In this document: positions 7,962 to 17,117 of the stretch, in pieces
Layout: the number at the start of each line of letters is the position of its first letter
Numbering within the stretch: the stretch's first letter is position 1
From: Arthrobacter sp. 131MFCol6.1
GTDB taxonomy: Bacteria > Actinomycetota > Actinomycetes > Actinomycetales > Micrococcaceae
Direction of reading: 5' to 3'
Length of the DNA: 64,000 nucleotides
NCBI RefSeq assembly: GCF_000374925.1
Contig: NZ_KB895555.1
Location: 1 to 64,000 of the forward strand
The notes under the pieces: model-generated
The model's input: only the letters and a program-made list of their open reading frames with translations
What the model was told of the DNA's origin: nothing
Databases searched by the model: none
Made by a program: the position numbers and the translations under genes

Positions 7962-10816
7962 GCGGCGCCGCCGATCTTCAGTGTGTACAGGGTCTGCGAC
8001 GTGGCGCCGGCCGGCACTTCGAGGTGGAACGGTGGCAGTTCGTCCACCGCGGTGAGTGAGGCCTTGAACTGTGCCTGGCGCAGCAGCAGCCCCGCCACGT
8101 CCCTGGAGCGGATGTTGGCATAGCCCTCAGCGTTCTGTGATGCCAGTGCCAGCTGATAGTCGGCGGTGTCGGCCTTGGCGGCGCTTGTGGCCATGGAGCC
8201 GAGCAGGCCGGATCCGTTCACCGAGCGGTCGCCCAGGTCGAGCATCACCTTGGTCAGGCTTGAGGACAGGAGGGCGCTGGCGCCCTCGACGTCGCGGGTT
8301 GAGCCGGACGTGCTGGAGGCGATGTTCGCGAGCGAGGACTGGGTGCTCTTGTCCAGGGACGCGGCCAGTGCGTCGCTCTGATCCAGCAGTTCATCCCGCT
8401 GCTTGTTCACCGTGCCCTCGGCGTCGTTCACCACCTCGTCCGACGTGGACTTCAAGCCGGAGATGGAGCGGTTGAACGCCGTGGTTACAGCTTCGGAGCC
8501 CGCGTCGCCGATCTCGGCAACCTGGCGCACTTGCTCGTCCACGGTCTTGTAGACCTCGGCGGCGGTCTCGGCCGAGACATCGCGGAGGGACTGCTTGATC
8601 TTGTCGCCGAGCCCGTCCTGTTGCTCCTTCAGCTTCGCGAGCGTCGAGCCGACCCGGCCGGAGGAGTCGATCGCCTCGCCGAGCGCGGCATCCAGGGCAA
8701 GAAGTTCGCGCTTGTTGCTGTTGATGTCTCCCGTGGCGGCGCCGTCGAGGGCCTTCGTGGCTTTGTTGATCGCGTCCAGCTTGGCGTCGATGTCGGCGAT
8801 CGTCGTCCCCAAAGTGGTGAACGCCTGGCCGATCTCCTCGTCCGGGGCGGTGGTCTCGGTGGCCGCCAGGACCGCGTCCCAGGCGGCCGCCTGGGCCTCC
8901 AGCCGATCGTCCAGCGGGTCCTTGAACCCCAGCGGCGGGCGCAGGTCCTGCGCCGGGTTTCCGTTTTCATCCGTGGGCTCGCACGGTGCGGACGTCAAGT
9001 AGGAACGCAGCCGCTCCGCTTGCTCGGCGGACAATCGGCCCTCGCGGGGCAAGCCGCCGTCGGCCATCTTGCACAGCTCGTCGGCGAGCCGCTGGGTTTG
9101 CTGCGTCATTGATCCTTTCAGCAGCGAGCGGTCACCCACCTCGCCCCGGGCGTCCTGGGCAGTCTTCTTGATGTCGCCCAGCTTCTGCCGCAGCCCGTCG
9201 ATGCTGCCGCGGACCGCAGCGGTCGCGTCCCGGGTCGCGGCGACGGAGGCCCGGGCGGACTTGATCGCCTCATCCACGTTTGCGAGGGCAGTCTTGTAGT
9301 CTTCGGTGGTCTCGGCGCCGTCGAGGACCGCAGCGAAATCGGCGCGCACCTTCTCCAGCGTGACGGCGGCGGCCTCCTGATCCTTGATCGCGCCCTCGAC
9401 CATCTGCGGCTGCAGGTCCGCCACGAGCTCGTCGCCCTTCTTCACCAGGCCCAGCAAGGCACCGGTGACGGTCACGGCAGAGCCGTAGAGGGAGCATGTC
9501 ATCGAGCCCTGCTCCGCACATTCCTCCGCGGTAGGGTCCTCGGGGCCCATGGTGGCCTTGATGGCGCCCGCCACGATATCCCGGCAGCCAGCGCTCACCT
9601 TCGCGTAGGCGTCGAGCTGCGAGGCCATGGTCTGGATGCTGGAGTAGACCGTGGCCGCCTTCCCCGATTTGGGCACCTCCGCGGTGCAGCCGTCGCCGTT
9701 GATGGGAGCCGTCGCGGGCACTGCCGAGGTGTCGCCCAGCATCGCGTCCACGGCGGCGACGGTCACCTTCAGCTGGGACGCAGTCGTCGACTGCGTTGAC
9801 TTCGTCGCGGTCTCCAGGTCGGCGCCGAGAGTTTTCAGCTGTTCCTTCAGGTCCACCATGGTCGCGGCCAGGGCCTGGGAGTTATCGCGCAGCTCGCCCG
9901 CGGTCTTCGCACCCAGGGTCTGCGAGGTCACCTGCAGGTTCCGCCGAACCTCGGTGATGGTGGATCCGGCCTTGGTCAACACGGTGTTGACGTCCGAGAC
10001 CAGCGAGATGGTGCGGCGTTGCAGCCCCATCTCGGAGCCCGTGCCGGAGGAGAACGCGCCGGCGAGCACGCCGTCCGAGCTGAGGTCGGTGTTGAGGCCC
10101 GGCTGGACCGCCACGTCGAAGGCAGGGACCTGAAAGTCCCTGACATCGGCAACGAGGCGCAGCGTGGTGCTCGCCCCGGAACGCGGCGGGGCCAGCACGG
10201 TGGCCCACTGCACCACGGTGGCACCGTCCTCGGTGCTGCTCAGGACGCCGTTGGTGCCGGTTCCGCCGTCCGCAGAGCCGGCCGTGACGTCGTCGGCCCG
10301 TACCCCGGTGAGCTTCGTTGAGGCGGCGATAGTCAGAGGGGCGCCCACCAGGGCGGTGTCGGAGCGGGTTTGGCCCGCGGCATCGTACTCGATGACCCGC
10401 GGCTTGACCGTGAGGTTCTCCAGTGTCAGGTCGATCTCGACCGGCCCGGTGTGGCCTTGAAGCTCGGTGAGGTCCGAGCCGGACTTCTCGCCGGCCCGGT
10501 ACTGCAGGCTCACTCGCACCGGCAGTTCGCCCACCGCCTGCGCGGCGTCGTACTTCGTGTCCGCTGCGGAGGAGTCGCCGGCCGCGGACACGGAGATGGT
10601 GGTGCCTTCGATCGTCTCGACCCCGGCGGCCGGGGACATGCCCACGCGCACGCTCTGCAGGAGCTTGACCGGGTTGGACACCGACTCCGGCTCGGGGGCC
10701 GGGCCGCACGACGTCGTCGCGATCAGCCCCAGGGCCGCAAGGAAGGCGCCCAGCGCCCGGCCGGGCGCGATGCGGCGCCCGGGCCTGTGCTGGTGCGTGT
10801 TAGTCCGTCTGGGCAT
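7958..10816 (-). CDS. large coiled-coil lipoprotein of the secretion locus
   Basis: 952-residue exported protein. The N-terminus is basic, followed by a hydrophobic core and a lipobox-like LIATTSC with Cys37, so it is probably lipid-anchored outside the membrane. The first 280 residues look beta-rich; from there to about 900 long stretches are rich in Ala, Lys, Glu and Gln with heptad character, predicting extended coiled coils. It has no C-terminal membrane helix, unlike EsaA/YueB, although placement and coiled-coil character recall that family. ATG start with AGAGGGGA upstream. First gene of the minus-strand group and divergent from the WXG100 gene. No named family recognised. Confidence 0.7.
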   Translation of the reverse strand: MPRRTNTHQHRPGRRIAPGRALGAFLAALGLIATTSCGPAPEPESVSNPVKLLQSVRVGMSPAAGVETIEGTTISVSAAGDSSAADTKYDAAQAVGELPVRVSLQYRAGEKSGSDLTELQGHTGPVEIDLTLENLTVKPRVIEYDAAGQTRSDTALVGAPLTIAASTKLTGVRADDVTAGSADGGTGTNGVLSSTEDGATVVQWATVLAPPRSGASTTLRLVADVRDFQVPAFDVAVQPGLNTDLSSDGVLAGAFSSGTGSEMGLQRRTISLVSDVNTVLTKAGSTITEVRRNLQVTSQTLGAKTAGELRDNSQALAATMVDLKEQLKTLGADLETATKSTQSTTASQLKVTVAAVDAMLGDTSAVPATAPINGDGCTAEVPKSGKAATVYSSIQTMASQLDAYAKVSAGCRDIVAGAIKATMGPEDPTAEECAEQGSMTCSLYGSAVTVTGALLGLVKKGDELVADLQPQMVEGAIKDQEAAAVTLEKVRADFAAVLDGAETTEDYKTALANVDEAIKSARASVAATRDATAAVRGSIDGLRQKLGDIKKTAQDARGEVGDRSLLKGSMTQQTQRLADELCKMADGGLPREGRLSAEQAERLRSYLTSAPCEPTDENGNPAQDLRPPLGFKDPLDDRLEAQAAAWDAVLAATETTAPDEEIGQAFTTLGTTIADIDAKLDAINKATKALDGAATGDINSNKRELLALDAALGEAIDSSGRVGSTLAKLKEQQDGLGDKIKQSLRDVSAETAAEVYKTVDEQVRQVAEIGDAGSEAVTTAFNRSISGLKSTSDEVVNDAEGTVNKQRDELLDQSDALAASLDKSTQSSLANIASSTSGSTRDVEGASALLSSSLTKVMLDLGDRSVNGSGLLGSMATSAAKADTADYQLALASQNAEGYANIRSRDVAGLLLRQAQFKASLTAVDELPPFHLEVPAGATSQTLYTLKIGGAA

Positions 10817-10950
10817 GATCGTCCCCTCTTCCGTTCATGGTGCCTTCAGCATGATACGGGGTTTGGCTCACGAATGGACTAATCGCGGGTTGCACGTGTC
10901 ATGCGTGTGACCTGGGTTGTCATGTCCGGTCCCCCTAGTTTTTCTTTTTG

Positions 10951-10979
10951 TTGGATTTATTGGCTGGTGTTGGTAGCGT
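10951..10979 (+). promoter_or_regulatory. candidate sigma70-type promoter for the WXG100 gene
   Basis: TTGGAT (10951-10956) and TAGCGT (10974-10979) are separated by 17 bp, upstream of the WXG100 start at 11048, inside the 231-bp divergent intergenic region. A T-rich stretch lies just upstream at about 10938-10950. It is a match to general consensus only. Confidence 0.45.
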
Positions 10980-11047
10980 CGGCACCGTCCGGTCGCCGGC
11001 GGTGCTGTGTCCGGCGGAGAAGCGGTTGTCTCTTGGGAGGAATTTCT

Positions 11048-11329
11048 ATGTCGCGTGTGTTGTCTACTGAGCAAGCCAAGGCTGCCATTGGGCAGGTGCA
11101 GTCGATCATTAACGGTGGTTTCACGGATCAGATCTCGGCGCTGGATGCGCAGGGAAGGGTTTTGTCGGATCCGAACGTTTGGGATGGTCCTTTGGCTGCG
11201 CAGTTCCGTGGTTCGACCTGGCCGGAGACGAAGGCTGCTCTGGATAAGGCCCGGGAGGAGCTGGAGCAGTTGCGGGGGCAGTTGCAGAAGATCTCGCAGG
11301 ACATCTTCTCCGCCGGCGGCGGCGCCTGA
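11048..11329 (+). CDS. WXG100 family protein
   Basis: 93-residue helical-hairpin protein of the ESAT-6/EsxA class, the usual small substrate of type VII-like systems. The turn carries NVWDGPLAAQF, a W-x-G variant between two amphipathic helices, the second being KAALDKAREELEQLRGQLQK-like. Length matches the family. The ATG is preceded by GGGAGG with a 7-nt gap; longer upstream in-frame readings lack such a site. It stands between the divergent secretion genes and the RHS toxin gene, so it may be a helper or co-substrate for toxin export. It ends in a Gly-rich tail rather than a clear YxxxD/E signal. Confidence 0.9.
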   Translation: MSRVLSTEQAKAAIGQVQSIINGGFTDQISALDAQGRVLSDPNVWDGPLAAQFRGSTWPETKAALDKAREELEQLRGQLQKISQDIFSAGGGA

Positions 11330-11350
11330 GTCTGTATTTGCTTGCGTGAA

Positions 11351-11396
11351 GGCCGGGTGACCGCGCCGCTCTGGTGAGTGGTGCGGTCACCCGGCC
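11351..11396 (+). terminator. strong hairpin between the WXG100 and RHS genes
   Basis: GGCCGGGTGACCGC (11351-11364) pairs perfectly with GCGGTCACCCGGCC (11383-11396): a 14-bp stem with an 18-nt loop, 21 nt after the WXG100 stop. There is no clean T-run after it, only a T-rich stretch from about 11407. It could be a partial terminator that keeps WXG100 transcript above toxin transcript, or an mRNA-stabilising structure. Confidence 0.65.
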
Positions 11397-11456
11397 GATG
11401 CACGGTTTGGTGGTTTGTCTTCTGTTCCGGTTCTTGTTCTGTGGGGGGCTTTGGTT

Positions 11457-14400
11457 GTGACCGAGTTCGTTGAGATGCCGCTGTTGCCGGCTTCGGATGC
11501 TTCTGATGGTGGGCGGTTCAGTTACGCCGTGGCCGGGTCGGTGAGGTCGGCGTTCGAGTCGGCGGCGTCAAGGCTTGAGGAGCAGTCGGGCTCGCGGGCA
11601 TCGCACGTCGCCTCGGCGAAGGAAGACTTCAAGGGGCACTTCTCGGAGGTTTTCGAGGCCAACGCTGCCACGGCGAGGAATGACGCGAACGCGCTGGTGT
11701 CGGCGTTGCGGACGGTGGCCGGCTACGTAGGGCAAATGATCGACGCCGGGCATGAGGAGGACGCCCGGCGCGCGAGGAACAACGAGTGGGTCCGGCGGCA
11801 TAATGACCGGAATCTGCTCGAGCAGGCCGGTGATTTTTTGTTCGGTGAGGAAGAACGGCCGGGCGGGGAACCGGGGACCGCTCCGACATTCGCCCCGGCC
11901 GATGCCAGGACGGGATCGCGGAATACCCCGGCGCCCGGCGGCGGGTACGGGGGCGGGACGTCCTCGGCGCGTCCGGCTCTTCTGCGGTCCTTCGCGGCGA
12001 ACTCCCGCGGCCTGGATGACGGATTGTCGTCGGCTCCCGGCACCCTGGAAGATCACATTGCCTCGTTCGGGTCCAGTTGCTACTGGGGATCGCTTGATGC
12101 TTCAGGGGTGCTCGCTGCTTACCGGGAGTATTTGAGGGCAAACGAGAACGACGCGAAGTGGGCGGTAACGGTCGCGGACGCGTTTGCGGCCGCCGGGGGC
12201 GAGGGAAGCATCTCGACTCTCTCGGACGCGGCCGTGAATGAGGCGTTGGCAGCGGCAGGCGTGAGCGCGAACCGGTCCGGGCTGGTGATCGATCCGCCGA
12301 CGGCGGCGGGCGCGATGCCTACCAGCGGGTATGCGAATGATCCCGTGAACACCGCGACGGGAAACTTCATCGAGCCAGAGTCGGATCTGGGGTTCGCCGG
12401 GGTTTCCTCGAATTTGTTCTTATCCCGGATGTACAACTCGCTGGCGTCGGGTTTGGAGATGCCCGGGGTGTTCGGTCCGGGGTGGGCCTCGGTTCTGGAT
12501 CAGTACCTCGCGGTCTCGGATGAGGGCTGCCGGTGGGTGATGGCCGACGGCCGGGCGGTCGATTTCCCCCGCGAGGGGGCCGGCTGGGGTCGCGGCGTGG
12601 GCGAGAATTACTGGCTCACCCGCGAGCCCGCAACAGCAGCTGACTTGGCGGAGCTGGGCACCCTTCCGGAGGGCACGTCCGAGGCCCTGGTGGTCCGGGA
12701 CAACCAGGGCGGTTGGTGGGCTTACAGCCTCGCCGGTGTGTGGCTCGGCGCCGGGTCCGGTCCCGGCCGGACGGTGTCCGCCGTCCGGGAAAGGCCGGTC
12801 GACGGCGCAGACGCCGGCAGTGCCGGACCGGTGACCCGGCTGGCGCATGTGCGGGGCCGGTTCCTCGACGTCGACTACGTGGACGGGCTCGTGGCCGTAG
12901 TGAGGGCCTCGGACGGGCGCCGGGTCGAGTACGCGTACGACGCCGCTGGCAGGCTGACGCGTGTCGCTACCGAACTGGGGGCGCGCACGTACCGGTGGAA
13001 TGAGCAGGGCCTGATCGATGCCGTGGTCTCGGCCGCGGGTGTTCTCGAGGCGGAGAACACCTACGACGAACACGGCAGGGTGGTCCTGCAGGTCACGCAG
13101 CATGGGCGCCGGACCAGGTTTGCGTATCTGCCGGGCCGGGTCACGGTCGTTTCGGATGAGGACGGTACCCGGTCGAACTCGTGGATCGCCGATGCGAAGG
13201 GCCGCCTTGTCGGCGTGCTCGATTCCCACGACCAGCGGCAGTCCATGGCCTACGACGGCCACGGAAACCTGGTCTCCTTCACGGAGCGCGACGGGACCGT
13301 CACCGTGCACGCCTACGACGGGCGGGGCCGGAAGATCCGGACCGTTACCCCGGAAGGCGCGGACCTCACCTACGGCTGGGATGAGCAGGACCGCATCACC
13401 ACCCTGGTGACGGAGTCCGGGTCTGTCGTCTCGTATGAGTATGCCGACGAGGTGTCGCGGGACCCCTCGGTGATCCTGGACCCGCTGGGCGGGCGCACCG
13501 AGCTGGAGTGGCGGAACGGGCAGCTGGCCCGGGTGGTGGACCCGGCCGGGGTGGCGGTCGACTTTGAGTACGACGAGTTCGGGGACCTGGTCGCGACCCG
13601 GAATGCTGTAGGGGACGTCGCTCGGATCGTCCGTGACCATGCAGGCCGCCCGGTTGCGGCGCTCAGCCCGTCCGGGGCGGAGACCCAGTTCAGCTATGAC
13701 GCTGCGGGCGTTCTGGTGCGGCGTGAAGACCCGGACGGCGCGGTCTGGACCTTCGAGCACGACCACGCGGGGCGGACGACGGCGTTCGTCGCCCCGGACG
13801 GCGGGCGGACCGAACTCGAATACGCCGCCAACGGTGAACTGGTCCGGACAATCGATCCATTGGGCCGGGCCATTGAGCGGGTGTTCGATGAGCTGGGCAA
13901 CGTCACCGGCGCGGTACTGCCCGACGGCGCCCGCTGGGGCTTTGTCCATGACACGCTTTCCCGGCTGGTCGGGATCACGGACCCCGCTGGTCACGATTGG
14001 GTGCGGGAGTACGACAAGATCGGCGCCCTGACCGCCGTCGTCGACCCCACCGGAGTCCGCACAGACGCGACCGCGGACCGCAAGGCCGGGACGGCGACCC
14101 TGACGGATGCGTTCGCGTCCTCAACGTTCAGCTTCGATGAGTACGGGCGCCCCACCCGGGTTGAGGCTGGGGACGGCTCCGCGGAGCTGGTCTCCTATGA
14201 CGCCGCGGGCAATCCGGTGGAGCTCGTCGACGGCGAAGGCGGCCTGACGGTCCTGGGCCGGGACGTGGCCGGCAAGATCACCTCGATCACCTCCCCTACC
14301 GGCGCGGTCACCCGGTATGAATACGACGTGTGCGGGCGGCCCTGGAAAACCACGGACCCGCTTGGTGCAGTCACGGAACTGGCCTACGACGCGGACCAGC

Positions 14401-17087
14401 GGGTCACCGCCCGGACGCTGCCCACGGGTGAGGTGGAGACGTTCGGGTACGACCGTTGCGGGCGGCTCCTGTCCCGCCGCTCCCCCGGCCAGGGCGTGTC
14501 CCGGTACGGCTACGATAAGGCCGGGCGGCTGACCTTCTCCCAGGACCCCTGGTATGGCACCCGCCGGTTCAAATACAACACCGCCGGGGAGCTGACCGAG
14601 ACCGTCAACGGCGTCGGCGGACGGACCCTGTTCGAGTACGATGTCCGCGGGCGCCTGGTCCGGATCACCGATCCCCTGGGCGGGGTGACCACCCGGACCT
14701 ACACGGCCACGGACCAGGTTGATTCCGTTACCGACGCGCTTGGGCGAGTGACCACTGCCTCCTACGATCCCGCCGGGCGGCAACTGTCCCAGACCGATCC
14801 GGACGGGCACACCACCACCTGGACCTACGATTCGGCCGGCCGGGAATCCTCCACCTCGGTCGACGGAAAGCTGCTGGCCGCCGTCGAGCATGACTTGATC
14901 CGCCGCCGCGTGATCCTTACCGACTACACGGGCGCGGACGGCCTGGCGGTGGAGCACGAGCTGGCGTTTGACCGGCGCGGGCAGCTGACCTCCCGCACCC
15001 GTGGCAGCCGGGGAATGTCCTGGGAGTACGACGCCGACGGGAACCGCACCGGATTCACCGACGTGCACGGAACCACCACCACGTACGTCCGGGACGCCGC
15101 GGGCCGGGTGACCGCCGTCAGCAACCCCCGGCTCGGGGAAGCCGTGTTCACCCACGACGCCTCGGGCCGTATCACCTCCGCCACCGCCGGGGAACTGGTC
15201 CAGGAATGGGCCTACCGCTACGGGAACCTGTCCGAGCACAGCCGCACGGACCGCGCCGATCCTCTCTCGGCCGATGCCACACTGATCGGCCGGGACGGGG
15301 ACGGCCGGATCACGGCCCTGACCCGCGCCGGTGCCGTGACCCGGTACGGCTACGACGGGGCCGGGCAGATGGTCTCTGCCGCCACTACCCGCTATGGAGA
15401 CCCGGAGGCTTCCGCTCCGGCTGCGGTGCCGGCTTTGGTTTCGGAGTGGGTGTACGACGCCGGCGGGCGCCTCATCCGGGAATCCGCACCGGGCGGGTCC
15501 CGGACCTATGAGTACGACGCCGCGGGGCAGCTCCTTGCCGTCACGGACTCGGACGGGTCCCGGACGGAGTACGTCCATGACGGCCTGGGCCGCCGCACCC
15601 GGCTGATCCGCCCGGACGGGTCCTGGACCGAGTACGCGTGGGGTCAGAGCGGCCAGCTGAAGAGCGTTGCCGACCGCACTTCCGACGGCTTGGAAACCTC
15701 CCGGCATGAGCTGTGGGTGGATGCCCTGGGCGAGCTGGCTGCCATCGATGGGTCGGAGCTGTGGTGGGACACCGCCAACCCGATCCCCACCCTCGCCGGC
15801 ATCGGCGGTGACCAGGTCCTTTCGTTGCCAGGTGGTGTCACCGGTATCGCGGACGCCTGGATAACGCCGGGCTGGCGCGCCGCCCGGCCCACCGACCAGA
15901 CCGATCCCTGGGCCGTCATCGGCGCGCCGGCAGTCCCTGGCCCGGGTCCGGGTGGCACTGCCGGTGGTGGTGCCGCTGGTTTGGGTTCGGTGTCCGGGCT
16001 GGCCGGTGTGCTGCCCGCCGGGATCACTCTGACCGGCAACGGCGGCCTGGACATCGCTGGCCTGGAGTGGCTCGGGGCACGTGCGTACGACCCCGCTACA
16101 CGTGGTTTCCTCTCCACCGATCCTCTCGCCCCCGTCCTCGGCGCAGGCTGGGACGGCAACCCCTATGCCTACGCCGGCAATAACCCCCTCAACACCACCG
16201 ACCCCACCGGGCTGCGTCCGCTGACCGATGACGAGCTAAAGGCCTACGACAAATCGGCCGGGAGCCACTGGGAGTACATCGTTGCGGGACTCGCCGTGGC
16301 CGCTGGTGTTGCTGCATTATTCGTGCCGGGGCTCAACATCATCGCGGCAGGAGCTATCGCCGGGGCATTGAGCTCGGGTGGCCTCTCGGTCATTTCCCAG
16401 AAATCGCAGAAGGGTTCGGTCGACTGGTGGTCAGTCCTCGGCAACACCGCGATAGGCGCGGCTACCGGTGCTGCAGGTGGCGGCGCGGCCATGTGGACTA
16501 GGGGCGTCCTGGCGGGTGCGCCGGCCGGACAGGCTGCAGCAGCGCTCGGAGTAAGTGCTGGCGCCAATGGGGTCGTCGGTGCGGGTGCAAGCGCCGCGAG
16601 CTACCTTTATCAGAAAGGCGGGCGCATCAATAACGGCTGGGACTTTGCGGGCAAGATCGCTGGTGGTGGCTTCGCCGGTGCCGTAGGCGGCCTCGCGGGG
16701 CCGGCCGGTGGCAGCCTCGCCAGAGGGATGTCATTGTCGTCGACCGGCGTCGTTGCCAAGGCGGGAACGATGGCCCTCAGTGGCGTTGGTGCGGGAACAG
16801 GTTCGATGCTGGAGAACGTCGTCGCCGGGGATCCGATTGACCCAGCGAAGGCCGGGGCAACAGGCCTGTTTGGAGCGGGTGCTGCCGCGATACCTGTGGG
16901 GCGCATACCGGCGTTCAACCAGACAGGCATTAGCACACTAAGGCAGGTGCCGTACTTTGCGCCTCGGACTGTGAACGGCATGTTTAACTACAACCAGACG
17001 AATACCGTGGGACTGTGGGGAGGCGCCTTTGGAGGTGGCACTGTCGGCTTCGGTGGCGACCAACTCCAGAGCGCACTCGGATGGTGA
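11457..17087 (+). CDS. RHS/YD-repeat polymorphic toxin
   Basis: 1876-residue RHS protein. The N-terminal 130 or so residues are helical (FKGHFSEVF, NALVSALRTVAGYVGQM), resembling WXG/LXG-type targeting domains. A DUF6531-like entry motif (DPVNTATGNFIEPESDL) lies near 295, dozens of YD repeats run from about 465 to 1395, and the conserved RHS core end (GARAYDPATRGFLSTDPL to NPLNTTDPTGLRP) falls near 1540-1590. The variable tip is about 290 residues, Gly/Ala-rich, with membrane-like helices and glycine-zipper stretches, ending GGAFGGGTVGFGGD. I do not recognise the tip's activity. The start chosen is a GTG in frame; a TTG at 11415 is also possible. The membrane immunity gene begins 30 nt after the stop. 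Confidence 0.9.
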   Translation: MTEFVEMPLLPASDASDGGRFSYAVAGSVRSAFESAASRLEEQSGSRASHVASAKEDFKGHFSEVFEANAATARNDANALVSALRTVAGYVGQMIDAGHEEDARRARNNEWVRRHNDRNLLEQAGDFLFGEEERPGGEPGTAPTFAPADARTGSRNTPAPGGGYGGGTSSARPALLRSFAANSRGLDDGLSSAPGTLEDHIASFGSSCYWGSLDASGVLAAYREYLRANENDAKWAVTVADAFAAAGGEGSISTLSDAAVNEALAAAGVSANRSGLVIDPPTAAGAMPTSGYANDPVNTATGNFIEPESDLGFAGVSSNLFLSRMYNSLASGLEMPGVFGPGWASVLDQYLAVSDEGCRWVMADGRAVDFPREGAGWGRGVGENYWLTREPATAADLAELGTLPEGTSEALVVRDNQGGWWAYSLAGVWLGAGSGPGRTVSAVRERPVDGADAGSAGPVTRLAHVRGRFLDVDYVDGLVAVVRASDGRRVEYAYDAAGRLTRVATELGARTYRWNEQGLIDAVVSAAGVLEAENTYDEHGRVVLQVTQHGRRTRFAYLPGRVTVVSDEDGTRSNSWIADAKGRLVGVLDSHDQRQSMAYDGHGNLVSFTERDGTVTVHAYDGRGRKIRTVTPEGADLTYGWDEQDRITTLVTESGSVVSYEYADEVSRDPSVILDPLGGRTELEWRNGQLARVVDPAGVAVDFEYDEFGDLVATRNAVGDVARIVRDHAGRPVAALSPSGAETQFSYDAAGVLVRREDPDGAVWTFEHDHAGRTTAFVAPDGGRTELEYAANGELVRTIDPLGRAIERVFDELGNVTGAVLPDGARWGFVHDTLSRLVGITDPAGHDWVREYDKIGALTAVVDPTGVRTDATADRKAGTATLTDAFASSTFSFDEYGRPTRVEAGDGSAELVSYDAAGNPVELVDGEGGLTVLGRDVAGKITSITSPTGAVTRYEYDVCGRPWKTTDPLGAVTELAYDADQRVTARTLPTGEVETFGYDRCGRLLSRRSPGQGVSRYGYDKAGRLTFSQDPWYGTRRFKYNTAGELTETVNGVGGRTLFEYDVRGRLVRITDPLGGVTTRTYTATDQVDSVTDALGRVTTASYDPAGRQLSQTDPDGHTTTWTYDSAGRESSTSVDGKLLAAVEHDLIRRRVILTDYTGADGLAVEHELAFDRRGQLTSRTRGSRGMSWEYDADGNRTGFTDVHGTTTTYVRDAAGRVTAVSNPRLGEAVFTHDASGRITSATAGELVQEWAYRYGNLSEHSRTDRADPLSADATLIGRDGDGRITALTRAGAVTRYGYDGAGQMVSAATTRYGDPEASAPAAVPALVSEWVYDAGGRLIRESAPGGSRTYEYDAAGQLLAVTDSDGSRTEYVHDGLGRRTRLIRPDGSWTEYAWGQSGQLKSVADRTSDGLETSRHELWVDALGELAAIDGSELWWDTANPIPTLAGIGGDQVLSLPGGVTGIADAWITPGWRAARPTDQTDPWAVIGAPAVPGPGPGGTAGGGAAGLGSVSGLAGVLPAGITLTGNGGLDIAGLEWLGARAYDPATRGFLSTDPLAPVLGAGWDGNPYAYAGNNPLNTTDPTGLRPLTDDELKAYDKSAGSHWEYIVAGLAVAAGVAALFVPGLNIIAAGAIAGALSSGGLSVISQKSQKGSVDWWSVLGNTAIGAATGAAGGGAAMWTRGVLAGAPAGQAAAALGVSAGANGVVGAGASAASYLYQKGGRINNGWDFAGKIAGGGFAGAVGGLAGPAGGSLARGMSLSSTGVVAKAGTMALSGVGAGTGSMLENVVAGDPIDPAKAGATGLFGAGAAAIPVGRIPAFNQTGISTLRQVPYFAPRTVNGMFNYNQTNTVGLWGGAFGGGTVGFGGDQLQSALGW

Positions 17088-17117
17088 GCAAAACAGGCCT
17101 AGAAAGGGTTGGTTGTT

